Shown piece after piece: positions 13,692 to 37,600 of a stretch of 64,000 nucleotides of DNA. The DNA is from Antedon mediterranea (Eukaryota; Echinodermata; Crinoidea; Comatulida; Antedonidae), in the NCBI RefSeq assembly GCF_964355755.1, contig NC_092671.1, positions 13,372,501-13,436,500 on the forward strand, in the 5' to 3' direction. Under the pieces are notes generated by a model that saw only the letters and a list, made by a program, of their open reading frames with translations, did no database searches and was not told the origin of the DNA. Every line of letters begins with the position of its first letter. Positions within the stretch are counted from its first letter, which is position 1. The position numbers and the translations under genes are program-made.

Positions 13692-14760
13692 TTATCGATG
13701 GTATTCAATTCCATTTATTTTTATTTCGTAAATTTCAGGAAACAGAAAAATCATAAACTTAATGCTTCTACAATACATTTTGGAGTTATGGAGCATATGT
13801 TTGCAAACACAAGCAACAAAGATGTTACAACTATTCAACATACGTTGCATGAAACCATAGGTAGATTTTCGCACGTACTCATTAAAGGAAGGGACACCAT
13901 GTTCAATAAACATTGCACTGGCACTACTACTTCTAGAGACATTAAGTATACGAAGCAGAGCATTATTGTAGCATACATTAAGAGATCTAATAGTCTTCAT
14001 ACGATAGTTACACCAAAGGGCTGTACAATACATATTAATACATTAAGAGACAACATTTAACATTGGTAGAGCATTTCATACATTTGCGATGAGTTGCTTC
14101 GGATTATTTACACAAAGATCTGTACTGACTTTGAATGTCGGCCTCATCACTGCAATCACACATAGGTACCTTTCTCAACATAAGCAAGTTTTTTACCAAA
14201 AAGTTTAGTAATAGAATTACCTTCAAGTTTGCAAGCACGAGGACAGAAACGCATACACAAAGATTCATCATTTTTCTGCGAAAACTCTTCACAAACACGT
14301 ACCAATTGCTGGAGACCAGCAACTGAGGTAGAGTAGTATACAAGATCATCCGCATAACTAAGATGAGTCAAGATAATGTTTCTACATTGGCAACCCTCAC
14401 ACAAACCACCACAATTAAGAGTACTAATATATATGTTATAAAGGTGAGGGGACATAAGCCCCCCCCCCCCTGTCTAACTCCATTGGATACTGTAAATGGA
14501 TTTGAAACAGAGTTTCCCCAACGTATTCTCATACCAACATTTGAGCAATTTAACAATACAAGGATTCATTATTAACGAGCTTACTATAAAGAGTCTAGTG
14601 ATTGACTCGATCAAAAGCCTTACTGGCGTCTAGAAAGCAGGCAAAAACTGGACTACCATTTCTATTGTAGTAGTCAATTACATGTTTTAATACAAAGATA
14701 CACGTATCAGTCGAGTGTTTCGCTTTAAATGCAAATTGGTAGTCATTGGATTCCAATTAT
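13692..14760 (-). mobile_element. Degraded non-LTR retrotransposon (LINE) reverse-transcriptase fragment
   Basis: Read on the minus strand from about 14760 downward, one finds FAFKAKHSTDTCIF, then FACFLDASKAFDRVNH, then VSNGVRQGG, then LSYADDLV at about 14350-14320, and finally a C-terminal segment RILNVSRSSSASAMFIEHGV near 13900. These are RT palm motifs in the correct order, including the catalytic YADD. The pieces fall in different frames and are broken by stops (for example after DRVNH) and by a run of about ten G (C on the plus strand) at 14461. It is a dead copy. Plus-strand frames over the same DNA are shadows. Confidence 0.75.
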
Positions 14761-17700
14761 TATCGTACTAAATATTTAATAATAATTGGCACATTTGGAT
14801 TCTTATGTAAACCCTGCATGTTTCATATAGAAAATACAAAAAACAGATAGAAACAGTTCGTTGTATCAAACGCTTTGATTCCAAATAAAGAAACATTTAA
14901 TTGAAGTCAATTATTTTGCTGTTATCAATTAGCGTGCAAGTAGCTTGTTCTGATCACTACTTGTCACAATCTGGTACTAATATTATCAATCAGTGACAAT
15001 TTATTTCTCACGCTGAGTATATCACCGTAGGTAGTTCGCCTTTTTGCCATATAAAATGTGTAATATCAATATTTTAACGCTTTCAAATATCTTGCAATAA
15101 TGATGCTATTTTTTAGTTACTGCATAAATCAATCAATAGAACAATAAAAAAAGAAAATCAGTAGCCCTTGAATAATCAACTGTGTAACCAAAACATAATC
15201 ATAGTAATATAATCAGGTTTCGTGTTGTTATTGTGATCTCGTACGGTATTATGTCTAGCATAATAAAGAGAACTTGTAGTTTCTTGCCTGCGAACTACAA
15301 CCTTTCTCTTCCTTATTATGCCTTCTGACAGTATACATTGGCACACGTGTGATAAATTGTCCTGTTATGATATGAAACAGGTAACCATGCATTGTTTATG
15401 ACAACAATCGGTGGTAATGCTGTTACTGCTGTATTACATTTTCTTACGTTTCCTAAAGTTGATCTTCACTTGATATAAAATCATGATACATTTTTAAATA
15501 TAACAATGATAATAATGATTTATTTTATCCAGATATATAATTTAATGACCATATAAGTTCTGCTTAAAATAACCGCAAACTAGAACATCAGTTTATTATG
15601 GGGATTAAGTCATCTTAAGTGGCGGAGCTTAGTGCATTGAATTTAACAATAAATCAAACAGCTAATGCATTATTTTACCGTCCCTGATAGTAAACAGTTA
15701 ATATCTGGTATGTTTAAAATACAATCGTTATTCACAATACAATTGATCATGTGAGTTTGGAACATTGTATTTCACGCACAATGTATTAATTTGATAGGTA
15801 GATCAGTATTATTATCATAGTGCATATGAATAAATACACTTGAACTTATTTGACTTGAACATATTACTTTCAAGATATATATTGATACTCTTACGCCCGT
15901 ATTCTTAAACCGGACTTTAGTCGTAGTTCAAAGTTCGACTTGAAAAAGTTCATAGAGAATGTATTTTTTACGGTTCAATAACCGCTGATAGTCAGTGGAT
16001 AGGCCTATACTCTATATACAGATCAGGGGCGGATCCAGGTGCAGCGCTAACGTGTATACAATATTAATATGTGTATCAAAAAGTAAGCCTACTGCATTTT
16101 AGTTGTCAAAGGAGGAGAGAAACCACCTTAGTACTTTCCTCCTCAGAGCAGCTTTTGCCAATGGTGAAATCTGTGAATACCCCACACAATGGTTTCATGC
16201 ACATGAAGTTGTTACAGAAAAAAATAATAAAATTATTTAAATTATTTTGCTTTTCAAACGTTTTACCCAAGAGTTTCAAATGCAATGTCATTAAAGGTCA
16301 TAGCAAAATGACCATTGGTTTGGCACTATCCTTCCACTAATTAGCGAAACATCAGTAGCTTTTTAAATACCTTTTATCTTATACCGTACATAATTTAACA
16401 TACATTTCAAATAAAATACTTACTAATTTAGGCAATAATGTTAAACATTCATTAGAAAAGAAATACTTGAACAACAGACAATGGGACTATGTCTTGTGTA
16501 AAACAATATTAAATCACTCAACAAATCATTTAAATCAAATTTCATAAAAGAAAACTATGTGGACAAAAATACGTTCTAGTTATTTCTAGAAACTATAACT
16601 GGTAATCACAAATATAATTTGTATAGTCAGTTAAAGGATAATTCCGGGGTTTAAGGTTTATATTGTTTACCATGACACCATTTATTTACCGATATCAGTA
16701 AGCATTATCACTAAGTTTGGTAAAAATTGTTTAGACCATCGAAAGGTATTTCACACGCTTAAGCCTGTTTTTTCATAGGAAACGTTGCGCCACGCGTATT
16801 AAAAAAATTCACAAACCAATCAGAACTCGGGAATATTTAATTCGCGCGAATATAATTTATTTTTTATTTATATAATTTATTATATTCGCTAAAAGAAAAC
16901 AAGCTTTACGGTACCTTGTTAGTCTGGTCGAAGGAAGTCAAGTACGTTATCATATTCTTACCAAGCAGAACTGTTAAGATGTTTATTTGAACAATTGTTA
17001 ATTTTAATGATGTAATTCAATTCCATCAAAATCAGTTGTTAGGATCATCATGTAGTCTTAAGTAGCATTTAAAAGACAAAACGGATTTAGAAGACGCATA
17101 TCTTAAGTCTGGCGATCATTTCTTTCGCAATAAGCAATAACTACAATACAGCTAGTTGTAATATAATAAGAAAGAAAATACACATCCCAAGTGTATACTT
17201 GTATACGTAGAGTAGACTTTAAAAGCGGTTTACGATTTATAAATCGTGACTTACTTACTGAATAAATTCAATTGGTCATTTACAAAATAACTGAATTACA
17301 GCAATTGTAATGATATTTTTTTAGTGGATAATTTGATCAGGACAATAATTTTATTTCTACTATTATTACTTGTTCTATACAGTACTAGATTACAATATAC
17401 CGTAGGCCTAGGTTGATATATCGTTTTCCTGTATGGATTTTTTTTAATGCAATTTCAATTTTATAACATATGTTTTGGATTTTTGGCGCCAACGTTGTCA
17501 ATGATACGCGCGTTAATGAAACTGGCACAGCTTTTATACACGTGCGCCAACGTTGTGATATCACACGATTATCACTATAATGACTATATTTATGACAGTA
17601 ACTTTGGGATTCGAATGATCAAATTGTAAGGCCTTTTGTTCATCTATTCTCCGTTAATACTCTGAGGTGTTCTCGCATGAGACGATTAATAAAACACTTC

Positions 17701-19522
17701 CTGATTTATTTGTGAACGTGGTATAACTGTACGCATTCGCAGCCCAATGTGCACCATTTTTAGAAATATTAATTATGGCAAAATTGTTATGAATCATAAT
17801 ACTGTACTCTACTAAGCTAAGTGGGCTGAACGTGTTTTATTATAACACTGTTTTGATTTTTGAAATGACAAGACTAATCAGAATCTGAGAACATTGTGCG
17901 CATTATCACGTGACGAAGCACTTGTGATTAGCGGAGTACTTTTGTATAAATGTCTATAAACGTTTGTGTGTTCGAATTAGTACACGCACCAGCTAAACAT
18001 CCAATCCAACGGACGCAGTTTAATACCGGTATTAATATCAAGTGAATTAATCCTTTAGAAATAGTAATATCACTCAACACTTTGTTATGAGCACGTAGTT
18101 AAATCAGTGCCCACGTGCGCGGCAAACGGTCATGATTGCACTTAATTATCCTACCATTTATAATCTTTCCAATGCAATACTTTATTCATTGTAACAAGCC
18201 GATCGTTCATTATTTGTCGAAAGTTCAAATACTTTTAGGCCAACAATAATAGACAGAAATGATTACACCTATGTAACACGACATTCGTGCACATTTGGCC
18301 TACCTCCTGTCGAAATGATTTACATATTGAAATAGGAGCCCTGGGTTGAAACCAAAATGTGTTCTTAAGTTCTTCACTGGTTTTATGTATCTAAAATATA
18401 TTAGTTGTGTACATTTTCCTAGTATTACCACTAAGTAACGTAAATTCACGTAAATAATTTGTTTTTCGATCCAATTTGTTGTCAAAGTGAATAACTATTA
18501 TGTGACAATAAAATGGCATATTCAACAAAAACATGGTAAAGAATAATTTTTTCAGGGGGACAATATATCTTTAAATATCGTTAGTCTTACTACAACAACG
18601 TACGATGGTATTTATCATCTGAGTACGATCAAGTTGAAATACAATTGTTATTGCTATTTTGATGGTGTGCTGTTGGAATCTACATCATTAGACTCAACAC
18701 TAAAATAGACATTTACATTAATGTTCACAACTATCTCAGAGTTTTAGATTATTACCCTCGTTGGCATGATTAACAACCTAACAACTGCTACATGGTCGAG
18801 TATGTCTCATCATCTCTCGTTTCTGTGTGATCATAATACTAAGTATATATGATTTGGTGGGATATACATTAATTCCATGTTCTAGAAAGTGTTGCCCTGT
18901 TGTTATTTTCAAGTTCTTTGCTATTAGAAAACATTACTGCGATAATTTAGTGCCATGTGAAAAGCTAATCATCAATCAATAGGAACAAGATTAGTTCGCC
19001 TCCATACAGTATACCAATAAAATAGAAACGGAAGCAGCATAAAAATAAATTGCGTCGATACATATACTTGATAACACCAATTATTACATTATTTACAAGG
19101 ATAAAAATATTATATATCGGTTGATACGACACCAGTCATAAAAACAACATAATCCCGATTGCGAAATCCAAAAAAAATAGCAAATTTATTTCAATTAAAT
19201 ATTCATGATAACTAGTTGATTTTACATTACGCTAATGGACAGGTGGAGATTGCGTGTGGAGATGTTTTTTTTTATTTCTTTTACGTAAAAACAGTTTAAT
19301 TGTTATCATTAATAATCGTATGTGTATGTACAACTTTAACACGTACTTCCTGACGTTCAATGAAAAAGTGGCGATTTAAGTTAATAATAATAGAATGATA
19401 TTGAATTAAAGAATAAATTAATAAACTTGTTTTACTTTTCATTATCAACGCAGACATGACTAACAGTTACAGGTGTTACGATGGTTTAATTAACCGACGT
19501 TGTATCTATATCTATTTTGCAG
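14761..19522. other. Non-genic stretch upstream of NOX5-A
   Basis: No coding exon was recognised. It probably contains an intron or the promoter of NOX5-A. A GGGGCGGATCCAGG repeat-like text is at about 16025. TAGGCCTA occurs at 16000 and 17403. I cannot place a promoter with confidence. Confidence 0.35.
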
Positions 19523-31451
<11,929 letters not shown>

Positions 31452-31557
31452 AGATCAAAGAGCAAGGTAGTTATTGCGTTGTTTGAGAGATTGCTTTGCT
31501 TATGTTGGTAATTCAAGAAGTTATCGTCGCATTTATTTTCATAAACACGATTATATT

Positions 31558-31587
31558 TCTCCCTTTCCTTCGGGTTTGGAAAGGGAG
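31558..31587 (+). other. Stem-loop in the NOX5-A 3' UTR
   Basis: CTCCCTTTCC and GGAAAGGGAG form a perfect 10-bp stem with a 9-base loop (TTCGGGTTT), about 107 bases after the stop codon. It could be an RNA structural element in the transcript or a chance inverted repeat. No known element is recognised. Confidence 0.4.
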
Positions 31588-33559
31588 TCAGTATAATCAG
31601 CAAGTTTTTAAAATTTATTATTATTATTTAAGATAATTTATATGATAATTTGGTAGATTAAAATCAAGGTTTTTTCAAGTGATTTTTGTTAGTCGGTTAG
31701 TGTTATGTTGGGGTTTTTGAGTGTTTTTAGAACGGGTTTAATGATAGTCTAAAGATGTTGTTACTACTGACCAAAACGTTTTATAAATAACTACTAATAT
31801 TCCACCTATATAATTATATTGTGTACATATAGCTGTAATAAATTCGTCAAAAGAAGGTAAATAAGGTTTCCTAATTATAATGAAAGTTTTTGTATTTTTG
31901 AATTTATATTGACATTTATAGTATAAAGATTGAACGTTGTTTTAAGAGGAAAAAATATGCACGAGTATGAGAGTCAGAGTGATATACAGTATAGTATCTG
32001 TTATGGATAAACAGGTCTTCCTCAATTTAATATGTTTTAGAGTATATTAGGAGTAAAATATTCCTGAATGATTCTGGAAAATACAGAACAAAAAAGGTTT
32101 AACATTATCAGCAATGCAATACCGGTACTTTTAATACTGCTGTATATAGGAGTGTTTAGTAAATAATTCATGAGAAGAAGTAAATTTTATCAAATAATTA
32201 TATATAGTTAAGAATGCATTAGACTTAATATTAATTCATACCTATCAATACATTCATACATTTCCAAATATAAATATCGAAGAGTATATTAAGAACACAA
32301 TAACGTGGGTTTTGTATTTTTGATTAGATTTTAAGCGTTGATATTCTGTGCCTTTTATTTATATTATGGCATTAGCAGTGCAGTGAACGGTTATAGCTTT
32401 AATATTAGTATATGCGGGAAAGAAGAAAAGAACCTTTTCTATCAACTGTATGTTCTATTAGAAGGTTAGTTACGTCACTTAAGTACAAATGGGTTGGCGT
32501 GAGTGAGAGAAAATCAGAACAGTGTAGAAAGATATTTGACAAAACGCCAACGTCTGCCACGTTTAAGACAGGTTCTGGATTTTCTACGTAATACACGTTT
32601 ATATCAAAATATTGAAGGTTTATTTTCAATTATTATTTTATAAATAAACGGACCTAAGATATAATACTACTCGTTCATTGAGATTATACATTGGCCATAG
32701 ACCTACTTTAGTTATACAATTAAAATTAAAATTTAATAATTAATTTCGATTTCACAATGCTTTACCAAAGACATGAAATGTAACCGACAGTACAGACTGA
32801 CAGTACAGAGACATACAAAGCGACCGTATACGACATCACACAGCAACCACGCATTCAGTGAAATTGAATCCAATTCTAAACCATTATCCTTGTTCAAACG
32901 TAATTTTTACTAAAATACTAATAGAAACAATTATTCAGGCCTATCTATTTTTGTTGACAATTAATTAAATTAATATATATGATGTAAAGTTGTAATGATA
33001 TCAATAACCAACATAGATAATAAATGTAAATATGCATACCAATATTTTGCATATAGCAAAGTTTGACATACACAATGTAAAAACTATATCAACAGTGACG
33101 TCATAAGCAATAAAACAGTAACAAACAAATGCAGTAGAATCATTTTAATAGTTTAAACGATTAAAGTAATTGTTTTTATGGACTTTTTGGCATATTTTTC
33201 TTCTTTGTTTTATCAAAAAAAAAATCTTATAAATCATTAACATGCTTATCGTACAATCTATTATAAGTCAAAATTGTACGGAAGTAGATGAATAAATTAA
33301 ATTAACAAAATGTGTAAACTTTTGAATATCTTTTATAATAACAATTATTGTGTTAAATAAATATATAATCTTGTACATCATGCACGTATTTAGCATTAGT
33401 CACCTGGAATAGGCCTAAATGGCAAGATAACGATGGGTTAAGTCTTTCAAACGTTTAGTGTGGTGAGAGAAACGGTGTATATCTCCATTATAATCAATTT
33501 TGTGTACATTTTATGTAGATTATCTTACCTTTTTATAGTCTAATAATGTGTTGTTAGAA

Positions 33560-33639
33560 ATTGTTGAATGATGGTGGTCGGGTAACGAGACGATTAAATA
33601 CGTCTCGTCAACCAACCACCACCTAACCCTTCAAACAAT
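33560..33639. ncRNA. 80-nt imperfect hairpin, pre-miRNA-like or MITE remnant
   Basis: The arm starting ATTGTTGAATGATGGTGG pairs with the arm ending CCACCACC...TTCAAACAAT across about 35 positions with bulges, closing on an 11-bp region (CGTCTCGT side) with an 8-base AT loop (33593-33600). Size and shape fit a miRNA precursor, but the sequence matches no family I know and MITE remnants fold the same way. The strand of transcription is unknown. Confidence 0.25.
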
Positions 33640-34680
33640 ACATTTTATATTTAGGTTAATGTTTAAGATATGATCAAAGACTTTTTAATAGAGTGGTGCT
33701 CTTTACAATGACATATTAAACAGTTCCATTTTAGTTGTGTTAAGTATTAGTTAGGTCAAATTATTGGAGGGTACTGCTGGCGCCTCCTTTACATTTACCG
33801 CGATTTATCAAATTCGTATAATTGGAGATCTGATATTTAGTCTCATGACTATTGACGGTCATCGGGGGAACGATTGAGTGGTCTTTTAAAAAATATTGAT
33901 TTTATTTGAGTGACTGTTTATGGAAATTAAATGAATATATATGTATAGGCCTATTTTTAACAGCAAAGACAATAAATGCTTTGTAGGCTTAAAAGTGAAA
34001 CTAATTTGGTATATAGTAAGACAAATTCCAAATACTGTGTCAAATTTGAACCCAGAACATGGGATTTGTAAGTAAGAAACCAAGAAAAACACTACTAGGC
34101 CTACTCGTATACTCTATAGCCAATAAAGCACATATTAAGTGCAGGTTTACAGATAATATATTGACTTACATAACTTAATTAGCTGCTACAGAAATATAGG
34201 CCTGCATTAAAGTTCTAAATAAGTTATTTTGCTCTATCGTTGTGCCTTCCATAACACAGTTTACTTAATGTATCGTTTCTCGTTATGTACTTTTATATTA
34301 TTTTTGGTTTCATGTATAATGAATTACATTTCTTTTATGGTTTATCTAATAATATGAAATAAAGAAAAGGATTAATCCTTTGTCTTGAAACATGTTTTAT
34401 TGTATTATTATAAAATCAGAACCAATTGTTGTGTGTGCTAAGTAGGCCTACAAACTTAGTAACTTAGTGCGACAGATATAGCCTAGTTTGGTGTCGCATC
34501 GCAAATGCATTCGACCAAACAAACAAGAAAATGGTATGTCGGAATGATTTGTAGTATGAAGCAACGAAGTACCTTAGCGATTTGCATACAAGTGCTTCAA
34601 TAAGCGAAACAAAATTCCACACTTAGAAAGGTTGACAGTTCACAATAGTTCGTCTTTCGGAATGTTAGCCAGTGGAAAGT

Positions 34681-37600
34681 ATGTTCAGTTCTCATGTACA
34701 AGAATACTGCCTGGCAACTGCACTGTACAGCAGGCAGGTTGATGTCGATGAGTTCTGTAGTGCCGTGCCCTTTGATGAGGTAAGTGAACACGTTCATCAT
34801 TAAGTAGGCCTAAAATTTACAGATAGGCATACTTTTCTCCCAAATGTTCATCTTAGAAATGTCGCTCATCAGTGCTGTTAACGCCCATGCCACCTGGTTC
34901 AAATAGTTCGATAGAGGCTAAATATCAACCGCCAAACCGAAATCAATAGTAAGGCGAACATCACGCAATATCAGCGGGATACACCACCGGTATCCATCCA
35001 GGTGAATATATATAATTATAGTTTCTACTATATTGTATTGTTTGTAATTTTATAGAGCTTTTCAAGATGTTTGTTCAAGTATTTCGACAAAAATGGAGAT
35101 GGTTGGTTGAGGTTATCGAGTGTGGTTCAGTACATCGGTGAATTCGAGTCGTTGCCACCAATTAAAAAACTACGATATATTTTTGAAGTCACTGATGTTG
35201 AAGGTACGTATTTAGAATTACGTGCACAATTTTTATCTGACGCATCAAGTTATTTTACAAATAAGAATACAAAGCGCATCAGTGTTGATTAATGTGCATC
35301 GATTGCTTTATTTATGAAAACTCTTTTGTTTTAATTCCTCTAATATTGTATTGAGACCGGTGTTGTTGCATTTTACACTTGTTATCGTGGTCATCTCAAC
35401 AGTTCGTGATGACTTTTGAGTTCATAATCTGTGCTGCTTTTATAATGCTTAACTGTATGTACGGTAATACATAAATTAAACATTATCTCCAAATTCACGG
35501 ATTCCACCACAATCACGTGTAAAGTATTCTTTTGTCATAATTTCTAATACAGTAGATAAATCAAGGATGAAGCTGTACATCATTAAAGGTTACAGTGTAT
35601 TTATCCTTTTACGGTGAATTGGAGATACTTGAGTATAAGTACGCATTTCAACCCGTGTTATCTATCTAGTCAATCAAGTGCTGTTTGAACTTGCTACATT
35701 TCGCAACAATGTCAATCTTGAATCAAGTTTCTACCATTACAAATATCAAACAAATAGGCATATAATCGATATTGTAACTAAAGATAACGCACGAAGAAAT
35801 GAGTAAACCAGCATATGTGTTTAATTACCTGACTTTAATTCCGGACAATTAATATTAGTTTGGTCAAACATTCTGTATGGGTTAGAGGTCTCGCATATAT
35901 ACTAAATCCCAAAGAAGATGATTTTTGTTCTTGCCTAATCCGAAATACATTTTATACTGTATATAAACAATAACGTTCACAATAACAAAATCGACATTGT
36001 AGTTTTAAAGGAATGGTACACCGTGATATGTTCATGTATTCTTTACAGGTACTGGTCTGTTAACAATGCCTGCGCTACACAAGTATCTGAAACTGTGGGC
36101 CGATGTTCAATCGTCTGGACTTACATGTTCACAAACACACTCAGTTGCTAGTTCCATTTTCACAAGTCTTGGAAATACAAATTTAGTGTCTTTTGAAGAA
36201 GTGATCGTGAAAATAGAAGACAACAAAGCATTAATGTCTGTTATCATGAGGTAATGTACAAAATTGTTTCATTTGTAGAGAAAAGTGGAGAGAGATTAAA
36301 GCCATTTGCCTGAAAATTCACTCGAAATAAGTAAAATTACATTCTGCTCAATCTTCAAAGACGACAGATTGCCCAAAAAGTAAAACCAAACGTTTTTTTT
36401 TAGATAATGTTCCATGCTTACAACAAAATCTTTACTTTTAGTCTTCAAGAGAACCAACTTGTGTCATCCACTAAGCCGCTAGCAAATAGGAAAACTCGGA
36501 CACGCAGGTTACCATTCAAACTTCCTCGCCGTTTCTGTTCTTATAAGTATATCAGTTACAATATAAGAAAGATTTTGATGTTCCTACTGATTTTCTTGCT
36601 TAATATATTCATGACTGTCTATGGAGGATGGAAATACAGAGAAAGCAACTGGTTTGTAATTGTAGGTAAGTATAGAAGAGATTGTAGGTAAGAGATGTGT
36701 TATAAAATAAAACATGTGAAAGCCTTTTGTTGTCTTTCAAAAATAAAATGACTTATGTTTCCTCAGCTCGTGGTTGTGGGGCTTCTTTGAATCTGGCTGT
36801 TACACTGGTAATCATATTCATGTTGCGGTACTGGTGGACCCTGTTACGAAGAACTTGGATGGCGAAATATTTGCCGATGGATAATTTTCAGATGTTCCAC
36901 AAGATGCTTGGTGTATTAGTTGCGTTGTATTCAATAGTCCACACAGGCGCTCATATTGGAAATGCAGGCATGTAGTCTAACAGGCAGCAGTGTTTTTCTT
37001 AGAACAAAAAAAAAATACTACAAATAGTGGCAATAGTGGTTTGCCATAGCAATAGAATGATACACCTAGGTGTATCAATGGGAACTCGGTTAAATGAAGC
37101 GAAACTTTGCGCTTATTACTACCGGCATTATGGGAGTATGGTTCTATACGCGTTTGAAAAAAAAAATGACTGGGGTAATATAATGTTCAGCGCAACATTA
37201 GGCGCTATATAAATCCAGGATATTATTATTATTAAACGGTTGTTTTTTGGTTGTTCTCTTTTCTAGTTACAGTGGCACAATCATCGGAAAATGAACTTGG
37301 GGTTTTTGACGTGTTATTCACTACAAAAGCAGGAGTAGGTTATATCAAGCACAGTGCTTACATTACTGGATGGGTGTTATCCTTGTGTCTTTTTATTCTC
37401 GTCGTTGGATCACTGGACTTTATACGCCAATCCCATTTTCATGTAATCTTTCTTTAATTTATTTGAAATATATTTAATTAATTAGTTGTATTTATATTCA
37501 CACGTCACATATAGTGATAGGTCATAAGATTAGAAATGTACTAAGTATTACGAATCTTTGGTAATTACAATTACTTAGTCACGTAGAAAATCCCGTTTTG

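Larger units (their letters stand above)
31452..34680. other. NOX5-A 3' UTR and intergenic spacer
   Basis: After the NOX5-A stop there is a perfect stem-loop at 31558-31587 and a possible polyadenylation signal AATAAA at 31837. No coding exon is recognisable before the NOX5-B start at 34681. A hairpin lies at 33560-33639 and several TAGGCCTA octamers at 33410-34450. Confidence 0.5.

Noticed and set aside
13698-14060. 120-codon plus-strand open frame
   Set aside because: Shadow of the minus-strand LINE reverse-transcriptase tail.
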